From positions 6,448,001-6,512,000 of the forward strand of contig JAGUCH010000003.1 of assembly GCA_019096065.1 (NCBI GenBank): a stretch of DNA of 64,000 nt. Reading direction: 5' to 3'. This stretch comes from Paracyclopina nana. Its lineage: Eukaryota; Arthropoda; Copepoda; Cyclopoida; Cyclopettidae. This document shows positions 24,322-35,951 of the stretch, in pieces. How positions within the stretch are numbered: position 1 is the first letter of the stretch; each line of letters starts with the position of its first letter. The notes under the pieces were generated by a model that saw only the letters and a list, made by a program, of their open reading frames with translations, was not told the DNA's origin and did no database searches. Position numbers and translations under genes: made by a program.

Positions 24322-24708
24322 GCAATCCTGACGGAAGAATTCTACTTCTGAATCACGAAACTATTGTAGTTATTTTGTCCTCCACTAGGGAGCGCTTCAG
24401 TTGTGCTAGTACATAAAAAAGCGCGAAATTCAAATTCAAGAACCAGCGTGAGAGTGAGCGCTCACTCTCGCTCGCTTCACATGCCTGAAAGTGTTACCAG
24501 CCATTTTCCAAATTTAGCTCGCCACATAACAAATTATGGCTGTTTTTATGTGATCTTGGGGATAATGTTGAAACCATGCACTTTAACTCAAAGAAAATTC
24601 CACAGATTTATATAGAAATTTTGTCTTGCACCCTACCATAGTACAGTCCGATGATGTGCTATAGTAAAGCTGCGCATAGAGCTCACCTTATACTATAGAT
24701 CATCTTGA
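24322..24708. repeat. 387-bp dispersed repeat, copy A
   Basis: Starts GCAATCCTGACGGAA and ends GATCATCTTG. A reverse-complement copy of 381 bp is at 62661-63041, roughly 80% alike by eye. The middle holds a perfect palindrome, GAGAGTGAGCGCTCACTCTC (about 24450-24469), shortened in the other copy. No ORF is shared by the two copies. The class (SINE, MITE or other) is unknown; the outer ends are not inverted repeats of each other. Confidence 0.8.
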
Positions 24709-26510
24709 TCCAGCCAAGTTGTAGTTCAGCCTCAGGGCTTCTTCATATTTCATCTTCATCCATTTTATGCATAAGAAATGCACATTATTAGCTAGGAATT
24801 CAATTTATCAGATCCATCTTGCATTTTCGCATAATATTTCACCATGAAAGCACAGTCAAATATTTAATCGTTTTCTCACTGCTGCGTGATCATTTGGCAG
24901 CTGTTTTTACTACGCGCTGCACTGATGAATATTTGTGGCAAGTTTTTTTCGACCAAAAAGCCTCATTAGTGGTTTTTGCCTATGCCACAATTTACTTTAA
25001 CATAATTGAAGGAAAACACCATCATTTTTCCACACACACACACAATAGTAAAAATAGTAGTAGTGCCTTTTGTCTTCAATTTGCCAGAAACAATGGCTCA
25101 AAAATATGGAAATAGATACTGAATCTCCTGTGTCATGTGCAAGGACATCAGCTGACTTTGTCAGTTAGCTGCATTATTCAAAAAATACTTGACATTTACA
25201 TGGCTGAAATTGAAGTCTGTAATTGGACGGAGGAATTATTTGTGGTGATCTGAAATGTGTTAGCTGACATTTAGCTCATTCAAGATCAACCATCCATGAT
25301 TGCATTGTTAAACTCTACAATGGTGCATTGTTCTATTCTCATAATGTGAAGAAATGTCAACTCTTCTTACGGCCATTGTGCGTTGTTCAATTCTTTGGGA
25401 AAAATGGACAGCATTCCGAGCCATGTTTCTTCTTCTCCTCCTCTCACATTCGAAAACAAATAAAAATTGACATATTTGAACTCGTCTCAGATAGCATCAG
25501 CATTTTTGCTCAAACTGGAAACATTCCCTGCTTTCTGGGATATGCCTCTGAATAGCAGCAAGTCACGCATTTGTCGTCTCTTCTGGCACTTGAAAAGATA
25601 ACAATTAAAAGCGCGTACTTGTTGTTCTTTGGGTGTGCTGCTCAAAAAAGCTTAATGCTCTCGTATTTGTTTTTCCTTGAGGACAAACAAGGCGTTCTCT
25701 GTTTTCGCAGCAGAGTTTCCCATCAATTTACACCCTGCTTCTTCTTCTGCTGCTGTTGATGTTTGAAAAAAGGAAGCGGGAAAACAATAGGAGCTGTACT
25801 TCTTTACCACAGCAGCAGTGTGATTATTCCCCTCTGCTGAGACTACGTAGCAAAAGAAAGCCTGATTGAAAAACAAAGGACCTTTTCCTTCCTTTGATCT
25901 CATGATTTCTTTTAAAGTAACAATTGAATGGTTTGCCCATTGTGTGAACCCCAAACTATTGTCTAATACTGCAATAATAATGATGGCTTTTGTGTCCATT
26001 GTTCAAACTCTCTCCTATCTTGGAAAGATACAACTATGTACCACTCTGCAGTATTGCTTAACTTTATCCAGCCTGCAGCTTTCAGCTGATGAATGGAGCT
26101 CTTTTTTCAATTGAGCTGATTGAGGCTGGCTGATTGAATTTTCAAAAGGCACCTGCTCAGCATCATCCTTGAATGTCACTAATGAGCCCAGTGCAGTGGA
26201 ATGGCTGCTGCGGTATTTACATTCCAATTAAGCTGAATCTGACCCATCAGCCATCTGACACATTTTATAAAGGGGCTGCCAGGCCAAAAAAGACCCTGAA
26301 ATGTCCTTGCTGCCGTGAGTGTGTTTCCTTTCTCTTGGTTTTTACTGCCTACCTCATAAAGATGAGGTTTTATGGGTTTATGCTCCCACCGTGCGCCAAA
26401 TGGAAATCTGGAGCATTATATGGCATCCATATAGAAAACAGGCTTAGCAGCTGTTGTTATTGTTGTTTTTGTCAAACAGTTCTGGGTTGATTGGCACTTG
26501 CGATAAGTAA

Positions 26511-26518
26511 TATAAAAG
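26511..26518 (+). promoter_or_regulatory. TATAAAAG box upstream of the 26571 ORF
   Basis: TATAAAAG followed about 30 bp later by an initiator-like CTCATA (26544) and an ATG at 26571. The spacing is what a compact core promoter would have. Confidence 0.3.
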
Positions 26519-26570
26519 AGCAAGGTGCCGCCGCTCCACCAAACTCATATTGGATAATTGATCTCTTGCA

Positions 26571-26813
26571 ATGCAGCTAAAAAATAGCAATGGCCATCAT
26601 AAACTGGTTGTATTTCACTCAATACTTTTTCCAATCTTTTTGTATGTGGGCACGAATTTTACAGCGTCAAATTTGAATTTGGCCAGTCTCTTTATTGGCA
26701 GCATTGTGTTGCCAATTTTTTGCTCGCCGCTCTTTGGCCAATGGTCTGCTGCTGAAATTGAGACCTACGTAGCTTGCGATTTTTTTATTGTGATAGTGTT
26801 GTGTAAAGTGTAA
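26571..26813 (+). CDS. hypothetical 80-aa hydrophobic ORF
   Basis: ATG 26571 to TAA 26813. After a polar start (MQLKNSNGHHK) comes a hydrophobic stretch (LVVFHSILFPIFLYVG) and a second one later (ASLFIGSIVLPIF). No family recognised. It is listed because of the core-promoter-like sequence just upstream. It may equally be the start of a non-coding transcript or chance. Confidence 0.2.
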   Translation: MQLKNSNGHHKLVVFHSILFPIFLYVGTNFTASNLNLASLFIGSIVLPIFCSPLFGQWSAAEIETYVACDFFIVIVLCKV

Positions 26814-29800
26814 CATTGCCTGAGTCATGTAGTTTAATGGACCATTGTGTTTTTGGCATCTGGTGCCAGCGGTGATTCGTCATAAATTACTTTTATATTA
26901 CATATCTGCAGAAATGACTCAGCTATCCAATTACCTATGATCTAAAGCAGGGGGAAATTTTAAGAGACCACTTTAAAAAAGTGGCTGATTCACTGTGGGG
27001 AAGTGTTTGCTTTGAGTTTCATCTCACTATGTGACTTTGAATATCAAAAACACACTGGGCTAACTGTTTTATTTACCCCACTGTGTGATATGATTTTTGC
27101 ACAGACAAGTCTACAGCCGTATCCCAAAGCCATTAATGGTCTTTTAAATCAAGAGTCATTATTTTTTTGTTGTTGCGTCTAGATGTTGCACTGCTTTTTT
27201 AATGTCAGCTGAGGCCTGCAAACGCTGGCTGCTGCAAAGATGATTAACCTTTATACCTTGTAATTGCAATTACGAGAACAAAGGATATTTAGCTGGCTGG
27301 AAAAACCGCGAGGCAATTGCAATAAATAAAGTGAAAAAAGTGTCAAAATGGAATTTTACCTCGGCATGCAAGGAGCAAGACCCAAAAGTGACTCAAAAGA
27401 TCTCTAAGCACTCACCACGGGGGTGGAAAAGTTGGTTATCTTGCATGGCCCAGTGTGCTTTTGGTGGAAACAATTGTGAGCTGCTTCTCATTGTTGTAAC
27501 AAAGCCTCAGCATGAACAACAACAACAACGAATACGAATGGGTTTCATGGATGCTTGTGACATTTGACAATCGTTGCTCAAAACCACCAAAAAATGGAAG
27601 TTTCCTGCTGAGCTTTTTCCCCTCGACTTTTTTGCATCTCCGCCTTAACGGAAAAAGTCCTAAAGTAATTTTTTCTTCGTGGGTGGAGTAGTTTTTTAAT
27701 TTCAGCATTGAGGAAAAGTGCTTTTATTCCTGAAGTGGAATCATCATTTTTTGTCCCATGATGAGACTTTTTAAAATTGGATTTTTAATTGGAGCCATTT
27801 TTAATTAAGCTTGCTGAATTTGCTGACAGATAGCTTGCGCTTTTACTGCGAAAACGCTTCAATGATAGCAGTAATGATATTTTATTTTTTGGCACGAGTT
27901 GCATAATAAATAGTTTACCGCCGCCTGAATTGCTTGTCTAGAATTGTTATTAAGGTCGAGAATTGTGCTGATATGTGGCTTGAATCGATGCGAGCGAGAG
28001 AGATCAAATTATAGATAAATTGCGTATCCCACAGTGCATAATATCAAATTCATCACACAAAAAATCTCATATGTCAAAGCAATTTCCACACATAGCATGC
28101 GCACGCAATTAGACGCGCTCTTCTTGGCATAAATCAAATTCAGCTCCAGCTAAATTGTCTCAATTTTCAATTCTTTGTGGCAAATCCTGATCAGAATCGA
28201 ATTTTGAAGCACTTCCAACTTTTTTCATTTTTTTTAGAATTTTATTGATTCTCATATTTTGGCTAGCTGCGAGATAGGCTTGCAGCAGCGGTGAAATGGC
28301 CCTATAAAATAGCGAGCCAATTCGTTTTTTAATGTGGCCCATGTAATTACTTCACGCTCACTCGATTAAGATTAGATCATTTTGCCATTAGGCCCTCATC
28401 ATCATCATCTGCTGCTGCTGCCACCTTTTTTATGGCCAATGCGCTCGTTTCCTCGTAATAATCCCAATTAGGATTTTATTGCCCCGCCTTTGTTCTCCAT
28501 TTTGTATTAATCGCCCTAATTACCTGGCCAAAGGTCAGCCAGCCTGAGTCATTGAAGTAAGAAATATTGCTTAAATTATCAAACTCCTTGTGAAGGGAAT
28601 TTCAACCTCAAAGCCTCGTATTTTTTGCTTAAAATGCCGAATGCAAGGTCTTTACTGCAAAAACTTCGCAATTTTGTGCAATTTCCACTTTTGCAACAGG
28701 GAATTGGCATTCTTTACAATCAATAAAACGATTTTAAGTAGGGAAAAAAGTAAAATTGCCTATTAAGAGCCTTTCGCCATAAAAAGAATCAAAGGAGTGT
28801 CCAATTAACTCACAAAGTCTTCGTGGGCCCAATTTAGCGTTCGTAGGCTCATTTTTTTTTTTTTTGGAAATCTTTTGTTTTCAAGACAAGGGGCCACTAA
28901 ACCTGTGGGAAACATGACTCAGCTCATTTGAAACAAAGCTGACACCAAAAATAGCCTCTTTTCAAAATGAGCCTATCATGACTAGGCATGGAGTGGGGCC
29001 TCAGCGAATCAAAACAATCAGCTGATGGTACTAGGCCATTTTGGCGCCAAATTTAAAACTCAGACAGATTGGCGCCAGCTGGCCAGACAAGCGGGCGCCA
29101 TCAACTAGAAACTTTGCATGAGAAAAGCTTTGCTGTATTTTTTTTGGCGCATGTTCACCCCTAGGTTATGTGCGTTAGAGAAGGCTTAACCGTGGGTCTT
29201 TATATGACAGTGGAGCATGCATAATTGCCAACAACATCTATAATGGAGGCTAATGTATCATGGGATATGGAAAACACGTGCGCTTTAGTACCACTACTCG
29301 AATACAAAAATGTGCCACATTTGCGCTGCGCTCAGTTGTACTTGTCATGTTTCATGATTAATGTGGCCCCATTTACAGCTGCAACATCCAATGCTCAAAA
29401 TAAAAAGCGCATTTTTTTATCTCTTTGTTCCAAACATTTTCATGTGGAGTTGTGGAAATATTTGTGGCAGCTAGCTTCTCGGAACGGGCCCATATTTTTC
29501 TATGTCTTATTGAAAATGTGGGATATTTTCCAAGCTAGCTGCCAATTAGCTAGTGGTGGTGCCACAACAATGGAACAATATTTGAGTTATGTTTTCATGT
29601 GTGCGGTTGAAAACACAATAATGCATTAGAAGGCTCGTTCGCCAAACTTTTACAGAGACCAGATGAGCAAAACAGGGTCTTTCAAGAAAAAGGAAACTTG
29701 GGTTGAGTTGGGCTTTGCTTCACTTTTTTGGGATGTGAGAACAGGCTAATTTGTGTGTGGCCTATTGTTATACTCAAAAAGAAGATGGCTCCACCCTATT

Positions 29801-31660
29801 GTATGGAAAAAAGGAACAATTCACACTACAGTATTATATACTCCTTTCTCATTGTTTCCACCTTTTGTCTCCTCTTTCACTTTCACTACTATTCAAGAAT
29901 TCTCTTTCTTTTGCTGCTCGTGTTCCCCCTTTTTTACTTGAAAACAACAGACTATTTCAGGAATGTCTCCAATTATAGTTTGATAGATGTCTGGCCTACA
30001 TTTTTGTACTCACCGTAGAAAAGAGTGAAAGAATATGGATACTACGTATATATTGCTGACAGTTTGCTATTTGATCATATGCTATCCAAGCTCCCCTCTT
30101 CAATTCTCGTGCAAATCAATATCGAGCTCCCTCATGAGCAGCTCCTTTGATCAGGAACTGACCCTTTTAACTATTTATTTGGAATGACAGCAGTTCTGGC
30201 AATTGTAGCTGACATTGTTAGTGGAAACCCCCTCAGGACAATTCGTCTTGTTATCGATAATTGGACAGACGCAGCAGAATTCTGCCCAGCTGAAAAAGTC
30301 ACGTTTTCAAGATCGCATTTAGACGTTCATTATATACACCACTTCAGGAGTCTTATTAAATATAATGATAGATCTATATTTTCAATTATGCAGCAGCTCC
30401 ACATTTTTTGTGGGCTGAATTTTGATCTTAATTTGCACTTGTCAAGTTGTACTGACAATTCACAAATGCTAAATATTGACACATTCCTGGTAAATTCTTC
30501 TGCAATACTATATGTATTTTAAAGATGCTTCCCTTTTCCAGAAACAGGATCCAAATTGACTTTAGAAGTAATTGGAGTCTCAATTATCGTAGCAGAGCAT
30601 GTCAAGCTCAGCGGAGCATTAAAGCAGGTAGAAAGCCTTGAGTACATGTCTTGTTAAGCTTTCATCATCACAAAATCCACCAGCGGAAAGAGAGCAAAAA
30701 TAGATCGATGCCTGAGTAGAATTCATCATGCTTTCAATTTTCTTTAAAAAGCCAGGAAAATCAGAAGTTGGACATGAAATCCAGCTACGATAAAGTCACA
30801 AAATTCACACCCGAAGTGATAAAAACCAAGGAATTCGGTGCTAGAATTAACATCCATTTGAAACTTGCAGTAAATTGAATGTGAAGCCACATCAGCTATA
30901 GCCAAGTCCCAAAGCAATTTCGTAGAATATCTAAGAACGTTCAGCTTATCATTCTGAATTACCCAAGATTAGTCTGTTATTATTAGAGATCATCATCTGA
31001 GGCAGACAAGCTATATGATTGCACTTACGTAAGACGTCATAATCACATTGATCCCAATATTTGTACACTTTTGAGAAAAGCTTGGTTTATCACGGTTCTG
31101 AACACTCTGTAGCAGTATGGTATCTAAGTAAAATGCTCTGGCTTCTCAGGTTTTGAGCTCTAATGGCTCTTCAGGGATAATTTTACACATGCTTGCTCAA
31201 TTAGTAGGCACCAAAAAATGCTGCTTAATTAATTTTTTCGGTGGGGACCCCCGCTGCACTTAATTCCAGCATTTTTTTATGTCCCAAATCCTTAATTAGG
31301 GCCCAAAAAGCGGATTACGCTCCTAATCACTATTCTGATGAAAAAACTGTACTCTCGCTCTATTATAAAACATAGCAAAATGTCCAACAGCCCTCGTCAT
31401 TGTTGTTATGAATAGTATAGTAGTATTATGAAAGGCATGCCTGCAATGTTGCATTTTTGGATAGCTGATCTTGCTTGGCATTCTGTATATTTGCTTTGAA
31501 TGGAAAATTCTGATAAGAATCTGGCACAATGGAAATCAAACAATGCATCTTAATGCATCACTGCCCCATTTTTTGCCATTTCCCACTGTGCTTTGGTGGT
31601 GTGCTCGGAATTAGTGTGAAAGAGGACTCTGCTTAACCCAAGCCTTTATTTTTTGATTAT

Positions 31661-31814
31661 AGCCCGGTTCCAACATGGTAAATCAGCATAGTCAGGAGAC
31701 GTAACTTGACTTTTTAGCATAGTCAGGTCACAGCTAGCTCGCGCGCTCAGCTCGACCTGACTTAACTGGTTTACCGCACTGCACTATGCTGATATCCCGT
31801 GTTGGAACCGGGCT
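31661..31814. mobile_element. 154-bp MITE with 15-bp terminal inverted repeats
   Basis: Begins AGCCCGGTTCCAACA and ends with the exact reverse complement TGTTGGAACCGGGCT. Both sides are flanked by TAT, a possible 3-bp target duplication as made by PIF/Harbinger-type elements. An inner pair (CAGCATAGT / ACTATGCTG) extends the fold. Non-coding. Confidence 0.85.
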
Positions 31815-34294
31815 TATGGCTTTTATTAGCACATTTTTTAGCTGCAAACTTAGTATGTGTTATATTTTATACTTGGCATTCTGCTGTGTATGTGTGAATA
31901 TATTTGCAAAGCTCTCTCTGCAAATGTCTACATATTTCATTTCTGCTATTCTAAAGCTTTTTTACAGCTAATCTGATGAAAATATGCACTTTTATGGATT
32001 TGATACTAAGTTTTAAGCCGAGCACATGCGCTTGCGTTTTGGCCAAAAAAATTATCTGTCAGTCAATCACTGACTTGACATTTGCCAATAGGAATCTGGA
32101 ATTGAAAATCGCTGCTTGAGCTCACACTGGACCAAGTGGGGAAACAAAAGTTCCGAGAACACAAATAATATGCTTCACGTTTGTATCAGCTCAGAAGCTT
32201 AAAATGAGTGCCATTATTTCTTTGATAGCATCTAAGTACTTGTTTTCGATGTATTCATGATGCACTCCATCCGCTCGCAGCAAGAACCAAATACTGCAAA
32301 ATTTCAGCCAAGCTGACATCGCCCCTCAGTGCATTTTTCCACGTGGTGTGAAAAGTATGGGGGCCGAAAAAATGTGAAACATTCCTGAAATAGATAGATA
32401 TTGATTTTACAATTAAAGTTTGCCAGTTGGGGGGCGGCAATCATAATTGCCTTTTGTTTTACGTCTTTTTTGCACACTGGGGGACCGCGAAGTCCGACGA
32501 ACCCCCACATGTCGCGCTAGCAGCGCCCCCTGGGTGGCAGACGATGATGGCTCGACGGGAGACCAATCAAACACATCTTCAGATAGCTGAAATAAATGCT
32601 TCTTTGACTACTGGGCACTGTGCACAATGGGCAGATTTATGGCAGCCAATAATGAGGAGAAAAAATGTGAGACACAGTAGCTGCAATGACAGCTGTTGTG
32701 GACCTAAAAAAATTTCGAAAAAGTTAAGTTAAAAGCCTCGTGGCTAATTTAAAGCTCTTAGTTAAGCTGCTTTTTCTGCTTATGTTGGCTCACATTTGTT
32801 TAGCTATAAAAACTCTAAATTAAGTGTGATATTGAATTCGTCCCCGTTCGATTGCAATGGGATAATAAAGCATAGCTTTTATGCCTTTGTTAAGCAGGCT
32901 CATGTCCTCTGTGCTGTGTGGACATCATTGTGATACAAACAGAGATGTGGCAAACAATTGAATGTAGATTTTTTTCCATGCATTCTTTTGTGTCCTATTT
33001 TCGTTTCATGCTATGTAGCAGTGCAGGGATTTAGATCCAACAGCAGGATATGTGTATTCATATTTCAAATAGGGGAAATACTTTGCATTTTTACTCGCAT
33101 GGCTAAACAAAGAAGGGAAACTTTTCAAATGAAGAAAGGAGACATTACTATTCGGTGTTTGTCAAAGTACTTTTTCATTTAAAAGCTTCAAATTCTCAAA
33201 GTTTGTCATGCGTGTACTATGCTATGCAAATACCATTAGGAACTTTTTTTGATTGCGAGTTCAGTCAAAGCGCAATCTTTTTTAGATTATCTCTATAATA
33301 CATATGAGCCGCAGAATGTTTGACCTATTTCAATCAACAATTGTAATAGCATTTCCCCCTCTTAAAAGCAATTCAATTTCGTCAGTCGTCCTATTTTCTC
33401 TGCTGCGGCAATCTAATCAAACAAGTTTTCTTTCTATTTGTGGAGCTGGCATTTCTAAAGAATTGACCTTCAAATTTGGACAAGTTTTCCAGACAACCAT
33501 TAAGAGGAAATTGGCCCATTTGAACAGCTGACTCTTCTCCTCTTGTGATTGGAAGTTGCGTAAAAATCGGTGAAAAATCGCAATTGGACAGGGAAAAGAA
33601 CTTTTGAATCGTGATTAAACGTTTCTCCCCCCTAAGTCTCGCTTTCAAGCCGAATTGTGGATCGGCAGAACAAAAAAAATGGGGGCTCATGATTCTCAAG
33701 CACCATTGAGAATTGAGAAGGCATTCAGCATTGTGGATGAAAAAGGATCCGAAATGCAGCGCTCAGATGAACAAAAGAACAAAAAAGTTAATTTCGAGAT
33801 TTTCAGCAGAGGCATTAATTTCTATGACAGCTCACTGTACGGCCTTCAGTGGTGGGACACAGGATCATTTGGGCTACAGTTGACGGGACACTCGGAATTC
33901 CTATAAATTCTGCTTAATTATCAGCTCCAGACACCGAATGGTCAATTTAATTGATTTTTTACGACTCCTTTTCGTCTTTTAAAACCCTCCTGGAGCTCTT
34001 TAGAAAAGAGTGCCTAGTTATCGTGCAAAAGCACTAAACGCGAGGACTCTTTTTTCATAAAATGTGAAAATGTGTTAATCTCTATGGAAATCATCATTTT
34101 TATGATCCCATTAGAGGGGCGAAATGTTCACAAAATCAGCAACTATTTTTTCAAAAGCTGGTCTACTTTCAAGCTGCCAGTCGACTGTTTCTCATAACTT
34201 TGATAAGCTCAGCTTAAAATCAAATTGTTGTTCCCATTTTTTTGCTATCAAGCTCTTCAGTGCATTTTCTGCACACTGGGCGTGCTTGTTCTTG

Positions 34295-34298
34295 AGAA
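34295..34298. repeat. target-site duplication AGAA, left
   Basis: AGAA directly before the left LTR and again directly after the right LTR (44603-44606). A 4-bp duplication is in the usual size range for Ty3/Gypsy integration. Confidence 0.85.
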
Positions 34299-34494
34299 TG
34301 TAGCAGGAACGCGGGTATACGGGTGTGTTCTGTGGGCGCCTGCGAGCGCCCCGTCCCGGTGAAATGAATTGTACAGCAGTTAATAAACGGACGCACTCGA
34401 GTAAACACCTCGACTGGTTTCTAGTAGCAAGTTCTTCTATCGCTACCCGCGGGCGCGCGTGTCATCCTCGGGGGGTCTATACGAACCTCCTACA
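34299..34494 (+). repeat. left LTR, 196 bp
   Basis: Starts TGTAGCAGG and ends CTCCTACA (TG...CA with the palindromic ends TGTAG/CTACA). Matches the right LTR base for base by eye. Contains AATAAA (about 34381-34386), the likely poly(A) signal. Confidence 0.95.
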
Positions 34495-34497
34495 AGT

Positions 34498-34515
34498 TGG
34501 CTCGGTGCTGAGGAC
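34498..34515 (+). promoter_or_regulatory. primer binding site
   Basis: TGGCTCGGTGCTGAGGAC, three bases after the left LTR. The leading TGG pairs with a tRNA 3' CCA. I cannot name the tRNA from the sequence alone. Confidence 0.6.
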
Positions 34516-34574
34516 AACTCCCCGAGTTATCGACACCTTCGCCCCCAACAAACCCGCAAATAAGGGACAGCAAT

Positions 34575-35360
34575 ATGGCTAAGCAAACAGCCAAATGGGA
34601 CCAAATGGGCGTGGCAAGGAGCCACACCCGCAGGCCAACACCACAGTCCAAGCAAGTCACCGGTGACACCGACAGCGAGTCGTCACCCTTGCGCCAGTCA
34701 AGCATTCGTGCCAGAATAACAAAGAGCACAGCATCCACCCCAGGCCGAGGTCGAGCGCGTCCCTTGAGGCCGTATGCTCGAATCGCATGGAGGTGTTGTG
34801 GCAGTAGGCATCGCGACACTATAGCAGAAAATCGCGAATACGCTGTCAGCCGGCTATCGTACGCCGAGCAAGCTTGTCCTCGGCTGAGGCCGCCACAGAG
34901 AATGGCGAGCATCACCAGGAGAGCACGGGCCCTCAGGCAGCAAGATCGCTGGACACCTGAGTCGCTAGAATCACCTCGCTTGTCCTCGGCTGAGGCTGCG
35001 CCACAGAGAATGGCGGGCATCACCAGGAGAGCACGGGCCCTCAGGCAGCAAGACCGCTGGACACCTGAGCCGCCATCACCGCCTCGCCCTCGCAACAAGG
35101 CCACCACCGAAGCCTTGGCAGGGAGGCCGCGTTACTTTGCAGAAAAACGCGCATTTGTTAGAACGATTCATGTTAATGATTGCATTAAGATCAATAAACA
35201 ACAACTAAACTACACGCTCCCAAATACTGCGCGCGCGCGCAGTCGAAAAGAAATCAGGCCACGACTAATGATTACCCCCGAGAAGTATACCTCGGGAAGC
35301 CGTCAGGCCGACCCCAGCGGCGGGCCGCCAGGCGAAGGCCGGAAAAGGCTTGGCTCTTGA
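34575..35360 (+). CDS. extra 5' ORF of the retrotransposon, Arg/Pro-rich, 261 aa
   Basis: ATG 34575 to TGA 35360, ahead of gag. Very basic (MAKQTAKWDQMGVARSHTRR ...), rich in Arg, Pro and Ser, with no recognised domain. It contains a tandem duplication: a unit of about 106 bp starting at 34873 and again at 34979, giving two copies of QRMA.ITRRARALRQQDRWTPE. The start of the two units differs by an indel that keeps the frame open. Retained frame through a duplication argues for coding, but high GC also makes long chance ORFs likely. Possible roles include an RNA-binding or accessory protein; this is speculative. Confidence 0.45.
   Translation: MAKQTAKWDQMGVARSHTRRPTPQSKQVTGDTDSESSPLRQSSIRARITKSTASTPGRGRARPLRPYARIAWRCCGSRHRDTIAENREYAVSRLSYAEQACPRLRPPQRMASITRRARALRQQDRWTPESLESPRLSSAEAAPQRMAGITRRARALRQQDRWTPEPPSPPRPRNKATTEALAGRPRYFAEKRAFVRTIHVNDCIKINKQQLNYTLPNTARARSRKEIRPRLMITPEKYTSGSRQADPSGGPPGEGRKRLGS
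34873..35075 (+). repeat. two tandem units of about 106 bp
   Basis: Both units begin CTTGTCCTCGGCTGAGGC (34873 and 34979) and run through GGACACCTGAG. They differ by a few substitutions and a small indel near the start. The repeat lies inside the extra 5' ORF of the retrotransposon. Confidence 0.85.
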
Positions 35361-35951
35361 GGATCGGTCAAGGATCACTGAGCAATGTACTAATAGGGAA
35401 GTTAATCCCTTGACCTGTAGATGGGTCGGCTCAACTGCTTATCGCTAATCCGCTCACGGTCACTTTCGAGATGTGATATTGTCAGGCACAAAATATGGCC
35501 ATAAATGGTCACTCGAAGACCAGCATTGTGTTGCGCAAATACGGTCGCAAACAGACCAAGCTGCTGGCCTCTTTATGGCCGAATTCCCAAGGTTACTCCT
35601 AGTAACAGGGGGATTGACTGCTATTTGCAGCTGCAAGAAGTTGTAAACTAAATCTCGCATCCTGTTGCTAATGAAGCTCTACTAATAGCCAAATAGCTAA
35701 AATTGGCCGCCTAAATCACCGATCGTAAAACCAGATCTTGTAAACAATCTTGAAAGAGAGAGTCGTTTTAAAACAATTTATCAGAGGGGCCAAAATCCCC
35801 TGCTGGCCGTGAGAGCAGCCGTTGCGCGGATCTGGTGGCAATAAAAAGAGAGCTGATCGGGGGGTCGAGCCCAGTTCTTTGGAAGCTCCCAAGACTATTA
35901 CACCCCCAATCTTCTCGCTTTGCACCATTTCACCGCTGCACAGTAGACATC
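35361..35951. other. untranslated stretch between the 5' ORF and gag
   Basis: About 590 bp inside the retrotransposon with stops in all frames. It is less GC-rich than the coding parts and may serve as leader/packaging region. No motif recognised. Confidence 0.4.

Larger units (their letters stand above)
19672..32630. promoter_or_regulatory. cluster of SOX-type ACAATGG/CCATTGT words
   Basis: Counted by eye: ACAATGG at about 19672, 25090, 25317, 29567, 31526 and 32624; CCATTGT at about 24119, 25372, 25937, 25997 and 26842. That is 11 in 13 kb, when a given 7-mer pair is expected about 1.6 times in random sequence. ACAATGG is the preferred core of SoxB/SoxE HMG-box proteins. Five of them lie within 25.0-26.0 kb. 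Enhancer function is inference. Confidence 0.3.
17671..34298. other. 16.6-kb gene-free region with small repeats and motif clusters
   Basis: No ORF here resembles a protein family, and no exon series with matched splice sites was found. The DNA is AT-rich and moderately low in complexity. It contains the ACAATGG/CCATTGT words listed separately, many TAATTA and ATTAGG words (for example 20934, 28515, 31292) and a CCATTAATGG palindrome at 27129-27138. A 387-bp dispersed repeat lies at 24322, a MITE at 31661, and short CAT and CA microsatellites at 23342 and 25027. It could be a regulatory domain or a large intron of a gene whose exons lie elsewhere. Confidence 0.5.

Noticed and set aside
34490-35107. 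205-codon ORF antisense to the extra 5' ORF of the retrotransposon
   Set aside because: GC-rich shadow reading; no features of its own.
35227-35240. Alternating GC run (GCGCGCGCGC) as a Z-DNA or regulatory signal
   Set aside because: Short, inside a GC-rich ORF of the retrotransposon; no further support.
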